Shown one piece after another: positions 38,257-47,584 of a DNA stretch of 64,000 nucleotides. The stretch is from JAHEJJ01 sp965212205 (GTDB taxonomy: Bacteria > Bacteroidota > Bacteroidia > Flavobacteriales > Flavobacteriaceae): contig CBDBUX010000001.1 of the NCBI GenBank assembly GCA_965212205.1, positions 496,001 through 560,000 of the forward strand, in the 5' to 3' direction. The position numbers and the translations under genes were made by a program. Positions within the stretch are counted from its first letter, which is position 1; every line of letters begins with the position of its first letter. Below the pieces are notes generated by a model. It did no database searches, was not told where the DNA came from, and saw only the letters and a program-made list of their open reading frames with translations.

Positions 38257-41091
38257 ATGAGCTATAAATTCAGGGAAATCGAAGCCAAATGGCAACGTTA
38301 TTGGGCAGAAAACCAAGTCTTCAGGGCAGATAATGTGTCGGACAGAAAAAAATATTATGTCCTGGATATGTTTCCCTACCCGTCGGGGGCAGGTCTGCAT
38401 GTAGGGCACCCACTGGGCTATATCGCAAGCGATATTTATGCTCGTTACAAACGGCATAAGGGTTTTAATGTGTTGCACCCAATGGGTTACGATTCTTTCG
38501 GACTACCAGCAGAGCAGTATGCCATACAAACCGGTCAGCACCCTTCAATTACTACCGAGGTAAATATAGATCGTTATAGAGACCAATTGGACAAACTTGG
38601 ATTTTCCTATGACTGGAGCCGAGAAGTACGCACCTCAGATCCGGGTTATTATAAATGGACACAATGGGTTTTTATACAATTATTCAACTCCTGGTATAAT
38701 AACAAAACAGACAAGGCAGAACCCATCGATACCTTGATCGCGGCATTGGAAGCAGGCGGCAATGAACAGATAGATGCCGCTTGCGATGAAGATTTGCCAT
38801 CATTTTCAGCTGAAGATTGGAATGGTTATAGCAAAAAGCAAAAACAGGAAGTACTCCTGAAATACAGGCTTACCTACCTGGCCGATACGGAGGTAAATTG
38901 GTGTCCTGCTTTGGGCACCGTTCTTGCCAACGATGAGATTGTGAATGGTGTTTCTGAAAGGGGCGGCCATCCCGTGGTACGCAAGAAGATGACCCAATGG
39001 AGTATGCGTATCACAGCCTATGCGCAGCGGTTATTAGAAGGCCTGGATCGAATAGACTGGCCGCAACCCCTTAAAGATGCGCAAACCAATTGGATTGGGA
39101 GGTCTGAAGGGGCTTCCGTGGTATTTTATACCAAATCAGGAGAGCATAACAAAACACAGTATCCCATTGAGGTCTTTACAACAAGGCCTGATACGATCTT
39201 CGGAGCGAGTTTTATGACACTGGCGCCCGAACATGAACTGGTCTCTAAGATTACATCTCCCAAACAGCAGAAAGAGGTAGAGGCTTATATAGAATACACA
39301 TCAAAACGATCTGAACGCGACCGGCTTTCCGACGTTAAAACCATAACCGGCGTTTTTACCGGTGCATATGCCATCCATCCATTTACCGGTGAAGATATTC
39401 CTATCTGGATCGGGGACTATGTCTTGGCCGGATATGGAACAGGAGCCGTGATGTCTGTACCCTGTGGCGACCAGCGCGACTATGAATTCGCCAGTCATTT
39501 TGGAATCCCGATCCCCAATATATTTGAAGGCGTGGATATTTCAGAGGAGGCCTTTGCCGACAAAGCTAATACGGTAATGGCAAACTCTGATTTCATCAGT
39601 GGTATGAAATACGATGATGCCTGCCGCGCTGTAATCGATGCCCTGGAGGAAAAAGGACAGGGTCGTGGAAAAATCAATTACCGACTTAGAGATGCTGTTT
39701 TTAGTCGGCAGCGATATTGGGGCGAACCATTTCCGGTCTATTACGTGGATGGCATGCCTCAAATGATCGCAGAGGAAAACCTCCCGCTACACCTGCCGGA
39801 AGTTGAAAAATACCTCCCAACAGAGACCGGCGACCCGCCCTTAGGTAATGCTACGGTCTGGGGCTGGGATACTAAATCGGACAATGTGGTTTCTAACGAC
39901 CGGATAGATCATAAAGCGGTATTTCCACTCGAACTTAATACCATGCCGGGATGGGCGGGAAGTTCACAGTATTTCAATCGATATATGGATCCGGCTAATG
40001 ACACAGCTATTTTTTCTAAGGAGGCTATAGATTACTGGCAGGATGTAGATCTGTACATAGGAGGGATGGAGCATGCAACAGGCCATTTGCTGTATTCGCG
40101 CTTTTGGCAAAAGTTCATGTACGACAGGGGATGGGTGCCCAAGGATGAATACGCCAAAAAACTGATCAATCAGGGGATGATCCTGGGTACAAGCGCATTT
40201 GTTTACCGCGAAGAAGGGAAAGGAACGATAGTTTCAAAAGGCATGATCGGTGATAAAAAGGTGAGTCCGATTCATTGTGATGTTTCTCTTGTAAATGCCT
40301 CGGACGAACTCGATATCAAAGCATTTAAGACCACACGACCGGAATTCTCTGAGGCTGAATTCATCCTGGAAGATGGAAAATATATCGTAGGCCGGGAAGT
40401 GGAAAAAATGTCAAAATCTAAATATAATGTCGTTAACCCGGATGCGATTTGTGAGGAATACGGAGCCGATTCATTACGCCTGTATGAGATGTTTCTCGGT
40501 CCGCTGGAGCAAGCCAAACCATGGAATACGGCCGGCATTAGTGGCGTATATGGATTTTTAAAGAAGCTATGGAAACTCTACCATGGCGGTTCGGAAGGTG
40601 TCTTTATGATCAGCGATGAACCTGCTTCCGCGGAGTCGCAAAAAACACTGCACAGAACTATTAAAAAAGCAGAAGAAGATATCGATCAGTTTTCATTTAA
40701 TACAAGTGTTTCTACATTTATGATCTGTGTAAATGAGCTTTCTACTCAAAAATGTAATCAAAGAGATGTATTGGAACCCCTGGCTATATTGATCAGCCCA
40801 TATGCGCCTCATATTGCTGAAGAACTATGGCAACTTCTTGGGAATGCTTCTTCTATAGCCACAGCACCTTTCCCTGAGTTCAAAGAAGATTTTTTGGTTG
40901 AGAGCAGCAAAGCCTACCCCATATCCTTTAATGGCAAAATGCGATTTACACTCGAATTACCATTAGATATGGGCAAAGAGGAGATCGAAAAAGCGGTAAT
41001 GGCACATGAAAGAACTCAGAAACAACTTCAGGGCAGAACACCTAAAAAGGTAATTGTGGTACCGGGGAAAATCGTAAATATCGTGGGTTAG
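38257..41091 (+). CDS. leuS: Leucine-tRNA ligase
   Basis: A 944-residue class I synthetase. The HIGH-type motif is 'HVGHPLGY' (about residues 48-55), the KMSKS motif is 'EKMSKSKYNVVNPD' (about 719-732), the editing domain is in the middle ('VFTTRPDTIFGASFMTLAPE'), and the anticodon-binding and C-terminal domains end in 'KVIVVPGKIVNIVG'. Compared with the 860-residue E. coli enzyme there is extra sequence near 160-190 ('ALEAGGNEQIDAACDEDLP'), as is usual in Bacteroidota. Single gene, own promoter. Confidence 0.98.
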   Translation: MSYKFREIEAKWQRYWAENQVFRADNVSDRKKYYVLDMFPYPSGAGLHVGHPLGYIASDIYARYKRHKGFNVLHPMGYDSFGLPAEQYAIQTGQHPSITTEVNIDRYRDQLDKLGFSYDWSREVRTSDPGYYKWTQWVFIQLFNSWYNNKTDKAEPIDTLIAALEAGGNEQIDAACDEDLPSFSAEDWNGYSKKQKQEVLLKYRLTYLADTEVNWCPALGTVLANDEIVNGVSERGGHPVVRKKMTQWSMRITAYAQRLLEGLDRIDWPQPLKDAQTNWIGRSEGASVVFYTKSGEHNKTQYPIEVFTTRPDTIFGASFMTLAPEHELVSKITSPKQQKEVEAYIEYTSKRSERDRLSDVKTITGVFTGAYAIHPFTGEDIPIWIGDYVLAGYGTGAVMSVPCGDQRDYEFASHFGIPIPNIFEGVDISEEAFADKANTVMANSDFISGMKYDDACRAVIDALEEKGQGRGKINYRLRDAVFSRQRYWGEPFPVYYVDGMPQMIAEENLPLHLPEVEKYLPTETGDPPLGNATVWGWDTKSDNVVSNDRIDHKAVFPLELNTMPGWAGSSQYFNRYMDPANDTAIFSKEAIDYWQDVDLYIGGMEHATGHLLYSRFWQKFMYDRGWVPKDEYAKKLINQGMILGTSAFVYREEGKGTIVSKGMIGDKKVSPIHCDVSLVNASDELDIKAFKTTRPEFSEAEFILEDGKYIVGREVEKMSKSKYNVVNPDAICEEYGADSLRLYEMFLGPLEQAKPWNTAGISGVYGFLKKLWKLYHGGSEGVFMISDEPASAESQKTLHRTIKKAEEDIDQFSFNTSVSTFMICVNELSTQKCNQRDVLEPLAILISPYAPHIAEELWQLLGNASSIATAPFPEFKEDFLVESSKAYPISFNGKMRFTLELPLDMGKEEIEKAVMAHERTQKQLQGRTPKKVIVVPGKIVNIVG

Positions 41092-41126
41092 AACTTAATT
41101 GGAGGAGTTGCAATTACTAATGAACA

Positions 41127-41243
41127 TTAATCTAATTGAAGTTCCGGGCTTGCCTGTAACGTTATGTGCAAAAGCATTGCTCGTACCATAGGGGCATAGG
41201 GCATGGGTTCACCGCCATCCTGACATTCCGGATGATCTTTCAT
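41127..41243 (-). CDS. Candidate 38-residue small protein (uncertain)
   Basis: In the 268-base gap after leuS, the minus strand opens at ATG 41243 and reads 'MKDHPECQDGGEPMPYAPM' then 'VRAMLLHITLQASPELQLD' before TAA 41127-41129. The composition is protein-like, with one Cys and several Met/Pro. The frame is open a few codons further upstream. I know no family. It may be a real small protein, the tail of a decayed gene, or chance. Confidence 0.3.
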   Translation of the reverse strand: MKDHPECQDGGEPMPYAPMVRAMLLHITLQASPELQLD

Positions 41244-41359
41244 AAACCGTGTTTGCACTAGAATATGTACATTTTGTCAGATTATTCATGGATTGGTCTT
41301 ATGGCCAGATTATTGATGCTTTAAAAAGTGTATTTTTAATGATGAAAAATTGAAGTATT

Positions 41360-42055
41360 ATGATGAGCTATTATATTTTGATTGGTGGCATTGCTCTGGT
41401 AAGCTGGATTGTCAGCAGCAGACTAAAGAGCAAGTTTAATCACTATTCGAAAGTACATCTGCGAAATGGTATGAGTGGCGCAGAGATTGCAGAAAAAATG
41501 TTGGCCGACCACGGTATTCGCGATGTGAAAGTGGTCTCTACGGCCGGAATGCTAACAGATCATTACAACCCAAAAAATAAAACGGTAAATCTTAGCGAAG
41601 GGGTCTATCATCAGCGAAACGCCGCTGCAGCTGCAGTTGCGGCCCACGAATGTGGGCATGCCGTACAACATGCCCAGGCCTATCAATGGCTGACCATGAG
41701 GTCTAAACTGGTACCCGTGGTGAGTGTTACCTCAGGTATGTCTATGTGGATAGTATTTGGAGGATTACTCCTGGGCGCCGCTGCTGGCGTAGGGCTTGGT
41801 TTCTATATTGCCGTAGCCGGCCTGATCATGATGGGCTTGGCAACGGTCTTTAGCTTTGTCACCCTTCCTGTAGAGTACGATGCCAGTAACAGGGCGCTGG
41901 CCTGGTTAAAAAATAAGAATATCGTTACCCGAGAAGAGTACAAAGGCTCTCAGGACGCATTAAAATGGGCAGCCAGGACCTATTTGGTGGCTGCTATTGG
42001 CGCATTGGCCACCCTGTTTTATTGGGGGTTACAGGTTTTTGGCGGACGCGATTAG
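41360..42055 (+). CDS. Membrane zinc metallopeptidase (YugP family)
   Basis: A 231-residue protein with the zinc motif HECGH at residues 96-100 ('AAHECGHAVQHAQ') and the YugP/Zn_peptidase_2 features 'VNLSEGVYHQRNAAAAAVAA' before it and 'LPVEYDASNRALAWL' after it. Membrane helices lie at about 2-18, 120-150 and 205-222. The family consists of inner-membrane metallopeptidases of unknown substrate. The start is one of two adjacent ATGs (41360 or 41363). Confidence 0.92.
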   Translation: MMSYYILIGGIALVSWIVSSRLKSKFNHYSKVHLRNGMSGAEIAEKMLADHGIRDVKVVSTAGMLTDHYNPKNKTVNLSEGVYHQRNAAAAAVAAHECGHAVQHAQAYQWLTMRSKLVPVVSVTSGMSMWIVFGGLLLGAAAGVGLGFYIAVAGLIMMGLATVFSFVTLPVEYDASNRALAWLKNKNIVTREEYKGSQDALKWAARTYLVAAIGALATLFYWGLQVFGGRD

Positions 42056-42084
42056 CATTCTACCGAGCGAGGGTCTATGGTAAA

Positions 42085-42555
42085 TTAAATAGAGATCTGA
42101 CGATCGATCTGCTGATTGAGCGATATAAAGGTCTCGGTTCTCGAAACTCCTTCGATCTGTTGGATGTGCTTATTGAGTACGTTCATCAGGTGTTCGTTAT
42201 CCCGGCACAATACCTTGATAAGAATCGACCAATTCCCTGTGGTATAATGGCATTCGAGTACTTCCGGTATTCGCTCCAGCTCTTTAACCGCCCTGGGATT
42301 ACTCATGGCCTTATCCAGGAAGATCCCGATATAAGCAAGGGTACGATATCCCAGCGCCTTAGGATTAATGGTAAATTTTGAACCGGATATCAGGCCGGAA
42401 CGTTCGAGTTTCCTCAACCGCTGATGTACCGCTGCACCCGAAATTCCAATACTTCGGGCGATTTCAAGAATGGGTCGACGGGCATCGGCCATAAGTGACC
42501 TTAGTATTTTTTTGTCTATCCCATCAATTTTTACAATGCTGTTATCAGATTTCAT
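42085..42555 (-). CDS. Lrp/AsnC family transcriptional regulator
   Basis: A 156-residue regulator with an N-terminal winged helix-turn-helix ('IDKKILRSLMADARRPILE', 'GISGAAVHQRLRKLERSG', about residues 13-55) and a C-terminal RAM domain (about 70-150) that binds amino acids and forms octamers. It lies 48 bases downstream of the saccharopine-dehydrogenase-like gene on the same strand. That suggests control of lysine or branched-chain amino-acid metabolism. A -7 box immediately upstream would let it be expressed on its own. Confidence 0.94.
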   Translation of the reverse strand: MKSDNSIVKIDGIDKKILRSLMADARRPILEIARSIGISGAAVHQRLRKLERSGLISGSKFTINPKALGYRTLAYIGIFLDKAMSNPRAVKELERIPEVLECHYTTGNWSILIKVLCRDNEHLMNVLNKHIQQIEGVSRTETFISLNQQIDRQISI

Positions 42556-42575
42556 ATAGTAGAAGCAATTTGGAA

Positions 42576-42583
42576 CAAAAATA
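42576..42583 (-). promoter_or_regulatory. -7 box (TATTTTTG) of the Lrp-family gene
   Basis: Minus-strand TAnnTTTG match 21 bases upstream of the ATG, inside the short gap after the dehydrogenase gene. Confidence 0.5.
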
Positions 42584-42602
42584 CCAATTTTGCTTACAAC
42601 TG

Positions 42603-43976
42603 TTAGCTTGCAACAGAGTCGGGATTGTATCCCAGGTAGGGAACTCTGTATTCATGGAAGATTATGCCATAATCGACGAGTTGTTTCAGGATAGGCGTAT
42701 AGACTTCCTCCCGTATTGGGATCTGTACCCCGGGCGTGGTGATCTTTCCGTTGAGGATCTGTAATGCAGCCATAGCCACAGGTAGGCCCACGGTCTTGGC
42801 CATAGCAGTATGTGTCCTGTTCTCACCAATCACAACCATATTCGAATCGATTTGGTATTTTTTGCCCTTTAGTTCATAGCCAAATTTATGATACATCACG
42901 ATCATATCTTTGTCGTCATTGGCTATGGTCCAGCTATCTTCAAGTATCTTTTGCAGCATCTGTGCCGGACTAGCATTTTTTATCAGAATGGTTTTCTGTG
43001 GATTGAAAAGGTCTAGTTCCATCAGTTTTAACCACATGATATCATCCTGGTCTATTTTGAGGTAGTGACGCAGTTTAAGTTCAACGGAATCGGTGGGGGA
43101 ATAGGGTAAAAAGAGATTCGTAAAGTCGCGATAAGACATCCCGTAGGAATTCTCGACGGTATAGGAATCATCGGTCATACCTAGCTGAACGAACATATTC
43201 CAGGCTTTGGAAAAACCTACACGTCGCATCGTTCCCCGATAGAGCGTTAGAGCATCATCTAAACCATATGCTTCTCGATAGTTCAGGGAATCCCGGTTGG
43301 CATAGGCTTCGAAAGTTCCAAAACCTTCAATCTCCATAAACTCTGTACGGCGAAAAAGCTTTTGGTAAGGAATGTATTTATATGTGCCTTCCTGAATGAA
43401 TTTGGCTGTGCCTCCCTGGCCTGCTAATACCACATTCCTTGGATTCCACGTAATTTTGTAATTCCAGAGGTTGTCATCGCTCTCAGGGGCTACAAGGCCT
43501 CCTGTAAAGGACTCGAATAGTAACATTTTGCCACCTTTGGCCCGGATACGATTGATGACCTGCATAGCGCTCATATGATCGATCCCCGGATCCAGCCCGA
43601 TTTCATTCATAAATACAAGTCCGTTTGCTTTGACTTTTTTATCCAGAGCCCGTATCTCATCGCTGATATAAGAAGCGGTTACCAAATTTTTCTTAAACGA
43701 AATGCAATCCTCAGCCACTTTAATATGAAACCTGGCCGGCAGCATGGATATGACGATGTCTGCTTTTTTAATAGCAGCCCTCCTTTCTTTGTCCGCCATT
43801 ACATCGAGAGCTAAAACACTGCAAGAAGCATGTGACCGGACCCGGTACGGCACCGTATCTACATTCAGATCAGCGACGGTTATATGCAACTGCTGATCAT
43901 CTGCATGCTGAAGAAAATAATCGAGTAAATAGGCAGTCGATTTACCTGCCCCTACGATGAGCACATTCCGCCCCAT
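42603..43976 (-). CDS. Saccharopine dehydrogenase family oxidoreductase
   Basis: A 457-residue NAD(P)-dependent enzyme with an N-terminal Rossmann motif 'VLIVGAGKSTAYLLDYF' (about residues 5-21), 'DIVISMLPARFHIKVAEDCI' and the family segment 'GLDPGIDHMSAMQVINRI' (about 132-149). It resembles the C-terminal saccharopine-dehydrogenase half of the lysine-degradation enzyme LKR/SDH. A role in lysine catabolism fits the downstream Lrp-type gene, but homologous enzymes act on other substrates. Cytosolic. Confidence 0.9.
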   Translation of the reverse strand: MGRNVLIVGAGKSTAYLLDYFLQHADDQQLHITVADLNVDTVPYRVRSHASCSVLALDVMADKERRAAIKKADIVISMLPARFHIKVAEDCISFKKNLVTASYISDEIRALDKKVKANGLVFMNEIGLDPGIDHMSAMQVINRIRAKGGKMLLFESFTGGLVAPESDDNLWNYKITWNPRNVVLAGQGGTAKFIQEGTYKYIPYQKLFRRTEFMEIEGFGTFEAYANRDSLNYREAYGLDDALTLYRGTMRRVGFSKAWNMFVQLGMTDDSYTVENSYGMSYRDFTNLFLPYSPTDSVELKLRHYLKIDQDDIMWLKLMELDLFNPQKTILIKNASPAQMLQKILEDSWTIANDDKDMIVMYHKFGYELKGKKYQIDSNMVVIGENRTHTAMAKTVGLPVAMAALQILNGKITTPGVQIPIREEVYTPILKQLVDYGIIFHEYRVPYLGYNPDSVAS

Positions 43977-44056
43977 GACTTTTTACTAATTTTACTTAAT
44001 AACGGGGCCTAAGGTATCAAATTGTTATATTTCTAAAAATTGAGGGGCAATAAGTT

Positions 44057-44443
44057 ATGAACAAAACAATATTCTTAACCGGAATAGCCTTTGGGGTATT
44101 GGCTATAATTCTTGGTGCATTTGGAGCCCATGGACTGGAAGAAAGCCTGGGTATTAGTGCCCAGAATAGCTTCGAAACGGCGGTTCGATATCAAATGTAT
44201 CATGCGCTGTTTTTAATGATACTCGCGCGTGTCGATACTATGCCGGGAATAAGGGTTAGGCCTGTTTTTAGGCTTACAGTTTTAGGGGTCATCGCTTTTT
44301 CATTTTCTATTTATTTGTTGTCTACAAGCGAGCTTACCGGACTGAATATGAAATATTTAGGATTATTGACACCTTTTGGCGGTATATTGCTGATTTTGGC
44401 CTGGATAATATTAGGATATCGTGTTTATAAGTATTTGAACTAA
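44057..44443 (+). CDS. DUF423 small membrane protein
   Basis: A 128-residue protein with four hydrophobic helices and the DUF423 opening 'FGVLAIILGAFGAHGLEESL' (about residues 12-31), followed by 'FETAVRYQMYHALFLMILA'. The family (YwdK/YgdD) is widespread and of unknown function. The gene is single, divergent from the dehydrogenase gene and ahead of pckA, which has its own promoter. Confidence 0.92.
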   Translation: MNKTIFLTGIAFGVLAIILGAFGAHGLEESLGISAQNSFETAVRYQMYHALFLMILARVDTMPGIRVRPVFRLTVLGVIAFSFSIYLLSTSELTGLNMKYLGLLTPFGGILLILAWIILGYRVYKYLN

Positions 44444-44481
44444 TCCACATAGAAAATATGGGGTATACTTTTTCTTTTTCC

Positions 44482-44489
44482 TAGCTTTG
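44482..44489 (+). promoter_or_regulatory. -7 box (TAGCTTTG) of pckA
   Basis: TAnnTTTG match 25 bases before the pckA ATG. Confidence 0.5.
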
Positions 44490-44513
44490 TAGGCATCAAA
44501 AAATTTCCTTTTT

Positions 44514-46130
44514 ATGGCGTCTTACAACCTGATTACGAAAACGATTTCGTTAATCGACTACGGAATCAACCATAATCGTATCCATTACCAACTTTCACCA
44601 GAAGAATTACATCAGATAACACTTGAAAAAAGCCTCGGAAAAGAGGCAAGTTCAGGAGCTTTGGCCGTGAATACCGGAGAGTTTACCGGCAGATCGCCTC
44701 TGGATAGATTTATCGTCAAGGACGACATCACTACTAACAAAATATGGTGGGGTGAAATCAATAAACCATTTGAAGCTGCCAAATTTGATGAGCTCCAGCA
44801 AAAAATGATCAACTACCTCAACGAAAAGGAACTCTATGTGCGGGATTGTTATGCCTGTGCAGACCCCGATTATCGGATGAATATAAGGGTGATCAATGAA
44901 TATCCATGGTCTAACTTATTTGTTTACAATATGTTTCTCAGACCCCGGGAGGAAGAACTGATGGATTTTGAACCTGAATGGACAGTCATAAATGCTCCGG
45001 GCTTTTATGCCGATGCTTCTGCAGACGGTACCCGACAGCATAACTTTGCTATTCTGAATTTTACCAAACGGGTAGCCCTTGTAGGGGGTACAGGTTATAC
45101 TGGTGAGATTAAAAAGGGGATATTCTCGGCCTTGAATTTTATATTACCAGTGTACAAGGATGTTCTGCCTATGCATTGTTCGGCCAATGTCGGGGAAGAA
45201 GGTGATACAGCAATATTTTTCGGCCTTTCAGGAACCGGAAAAACCACGCTTTCAACAGATCCTTTGCGCAGACTTATAGGCGATGATGAGCATGGCTGGA
45301 CCAGTAGAAATACGGTTTTTAACTTTGAAGGTGGATGCTATGCCAAAGTGATCAATCTCTCTTCGGAAAGTGAGCCCGATATTTTTAAGGCGATCAAAAA
45401 AGGAGCTATTCTGGAGAATGTTGTAATGGACGACAACGGTTTGGTCGACTATATGGACAGTACGATAACCCAAAATACCAGGGTGAGCTACCCTATTGAT
45501 CATATCGACAATATTCTTGAACCGGCCATGGCCAAAAGCCCAAAGAATATTTTCTTTCTTACCGCTGATGCTTTTGGTGTTCTTCCCCCGATATCTAAAC
45601 TTACACCCAGCCAGGCGGCATATCATTTTATTTCGGGTTATACGGCCAAGGTAGCAGGAACCGAAGAAGGTGTAATAGAACCCATTCCTTCTTTCTCTGC
45701 TTGTTTCGGAGCGCCATTTATGCCCTTACATCCCACGAAATATGCCGAAATGCTCAGTAAGAAAATGATCAGTTCGGGAGCCAATGTTTGGTTGATCAAT
45801 ACCGGGTGGACCGGTGGTCCATACGGAGTGGGTAAAAGGATGCCCTTAAAATATACACGAGCAATGATCCACGCAGCCCTCAGTGGAACCTTAGGCTTAT
45901 ACAGCTATGACACCTATCATATACATTCCGTGTTTGGGGTGGCCCAACCCAGAGAATGTCCCGGAGTACCCACAGGAATACTGAGTCCGAGGGCAACCTG
46001 GAACGACGATGAAGCCTATTACACCACGGCCTTTAAACTTACTAATGCTTTTCGTGAGAATTTTAAGAAGTACGAAGCCTTTGCTAATGAAGAAATAAGA
46101 AGAGGTGGTCCGCAGCGATATGCATTCTAA
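44514..46130 (+). CDS. pckA: Phosphoenolpyruvate carboxykinase (ATP)
   Basis: A 538-residue enzyme converting oxaloacetate and ATP into PEP, the entry to gluconeogenesis. Visible motifs are 'TGEFTGRSPLDRFIVKD' (about residues 51-67), the PEPCK P-loop 'FGLSGTGKTTLSTDPLRRLI' (about 239-258) and the metal/kinase-2 segment 'GDDEHGWTSR'. The near C-terminal 'NTGWTGGPYGVGKRMPLKYT' is typical of the ATP-dependent class. Single gene with a strong terminator. Confidence 0.98.
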   Translation: MASYNLITKTISLIDYGINHNRIHYQLSPEELHQITLEKSLGKEASSGALAVNTGEFTGRSPLDRFIVKDDITTNKIWWGEINKPFEAAKFDELQQKMINYLNEKELYVRDCYACADPDYRMNIRVINEYPWSNLFVYNMFLRPREEELMDFEPEWTVINAPGFYADASADGTRQHNFAILNFTKRVALVGGTGYTGEIKKGIFSALNFILPVYKDVLPMHCSANVGEEGDTAIFFGLSGTGKTTLSTDPLRRLIGDDEHGWTSRNTVFNFEGGCYAKVINLSSESEPDIFKAIKKGAILENVVMDDNGLVDYMDSTITQNTRVSYPIDHIDNILEPAMAKSPKNIFFLTADAFGVLPPISKLTPSQAAYHFISGYTAKVAGTEEGVIEPIPSFSACFGAPFMPLHPTKYAEMLSKKMISSGANVWLINTGWTGGPYGVGKRMPLKYTRAMIHAALSGTLGLYSYDTYHIHSVFGVAQPRECPGVPTGILSPRATWNDDEAYYTTAFKLTNAFRENFKKYEAFANEEIRRGGPQRYAF

Positions 46131-46162
46131 AAAAAAAAGCCTCCGATAAGAGGCTTTTTTTA
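46131..46162 (+). terminator. Terminator of pckA, bidirectional
   Basis: A stem with G/C core (gcctc 46139-46143 with gaggc 46150-46154) extended by A/T pairs on both sides, a 6-nt loop and a T run. It starts directly after the pckA stop and can also serve hemD on the other strand. Confidence 0.9.
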
Positions 46163-46175
46163 ATATATGATGTTC

Positions 46176-46922
46176 TTATCTTTTGTTTACGCTGGTGATA
46201 TATTTCTGTAATGCCATTGTCATGGAAGGGGTCTCAGGTGTTGGTGCCTGAATATCGATGCGCAGACCGGCATCCGTAGCTGCTTTTACGGTCGAATTGC
46301 CAAATACCGCTATACGTGTGTTGTTTTGTTCGAAATCGGGAAAATTCTTCAAAAGTGATTCTATGCCCGAGGGACTGAAAAACACTAAAACATCGTAATA
46401 AACATCTCGTAAATCCGAAAGGTCGCTTATTACAGTCTTGTAGAAAATACCCCTGGTCCATTCTACAGAAAGATCATTTAAAGTATCGGGAACAGTCGAT
46501 TTTAAGGTATCCGACGATGGAAGTAGAAATGTTTCGTCTTTATACTTCTTGAAAAGATGGATCAGGTCCGAAAAATTTCGTTTGCCAACATAGATCTTTC
46601 GTTTTCTATATACCACATATTTCTGAAGATAGTAGGCCACGGCCTCACTCTGGCAAAAATACTTCATGGTATCGGGAACTTTGAACCTCATTTCTTCCGC
46701 AATCCTGAAAAAGTGGTCCACAGAATTCCTACTGGTTAAAATGATAGCGGTATAGTGGTTCAGGTCTATCTTTTGCTGCCTGACGCTTTTGGCATCTACA
46801 CCCTCCACATGAATAAATGGCCTGAAATCGACCTTGACCTTTTCTTTTTCGATTAGTCTTAAGTACGGAGAGTTTTCCATTTTCGGTTCTGGTTGCGATA
46901 CCAAAATCGTCTTTACCTTCAT
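46176..46922 (-). CDS. hemD: Uroporphyrinogen-III synthase
   Basis: A 248-residue protein with the two-lobe HemD pattern: 'LNHYTAIILTSRNSVDHFFR' (about residues 54-73), 'KRKIYVGKRNFSDLIHLFKK' (about 107-126) and 'YDVLVFFSPSGIESLLKNF' (about 177-195), then 'TRIAVFGNSTVKAATDAG'. The enzyme cyclises hydroxymethylbilane with D-ring inversion in haem synthesis. Sequence conservation in this family is low, but the segment order and the 'FFSPSG' motif are diagnostic. It follows the DUF4271 gene by 5 bases. Confidence 0.9.
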   Translation of the reverse strand: MKVKTILVSQPEPKMENSPYLRLIEKEKVKVDFRPFIHVEGVDAKSVRQQKIDLNHYTAIILTSRNSVDHFFRIAEEMRFKVPDTMKYFCQSEAVAYYLQKYVVYRKRKIYVGKRNFSDLIHLFKKYKDETFLLPSSDTLKSTVPDTLNDLSVEWTRGIFYKTVISDLSDLRDVYYDVLVFFSPSGIESLLKNFPDFEQNNTRIAVFGNSTVKAATDAGLRIDIQAPTPETPSMTMALQKYITSVNKR

Positions 46923-46927
46923 ATACT

Positions 46928-47584
46928 TCAGAATTTAAGATAGGTTGCTATCAAAATTAAGGGTGCAATTTCGAGAGCGCAAAGGTACAAAATAAAATAG
47001 AAAAAGTAAGAAGAGATCAACTTTTGATGATATTTCAGAGTTGTGACAAACCCGATGCTGTTTATCAATAATATTAAGAAAAGACTTAAATAAACTATAG
47101 CTTCTGATCCCTTAAAAATGTAAGTAAGAGAAATATTCGATAATAACATTACCATACCGCTATAATTCAGGTAGGTATGTTTCTTATATACAAAATCTGC
47201 AATGGTCTTTATATTGTTAAAGACAAATCCATTGGCGAGTTGCAGAACTGCTTTTATGAATATAAAAAGGATCAGTAAACCCAGGATGAGCCCGTATTCC
47301 AATACCCCGGAGGTAGATTGATGTCCTACGAGAATATCATAGATCAAATAGATATAAAGGGCGGTATTGAGCAGTTGAAATCCGGTGAACATAATATGAA
47401 ATCCATGTAACATTTTATCTTTTTTGCTATACAGGGCGATATATTTGTTGTTAAATGGCAGAATGATAAAATTGAGGAACCTGCTTTGAAATAGCTGCTT
47501 GGCGATCACCATCAGAAGTATACTTAAAATGATTACGATAGTAATCCAGTCTGACTGTTGAATGATTCTCAATTCTGCTTCCAT
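46928..47584 (-). CDS. DUF4271 membrane protein
   Basis: A 218-residue protein with about six hydrophobic helices (for instance 'WITIVIILSILLMVIAKQLF' near residue 13 and 'GLILGLLILFIFIKAVLQLA' near 98), matching DUF4271. This family regularly lies next to hemD in Bacteroidota, as here (5 bases). Its start overlaps the stop of the glycosyltransferase gene by one base (TGATG). Function unknown. Confidence 0.88.
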   Translation of the reverse strand: MEAELRIIQQSDWITIVIILSILLMVIAKQLFQSRFLNFIILPFNNKYIALYSKKDKMLHGFHIMFTGFQLLNTALYIYLIYDILVGHQSTSGVLEYGLILGLLILFIFIKAVLQLANGFVFNNIKTIADFVYKKHTYLNYSGMVMLLSNISLTYIFKGSEAIVYLSLFLILLINSIGFVTTLKYHQKLISSYFFYFILYLCALEIAPLILIATYLKF

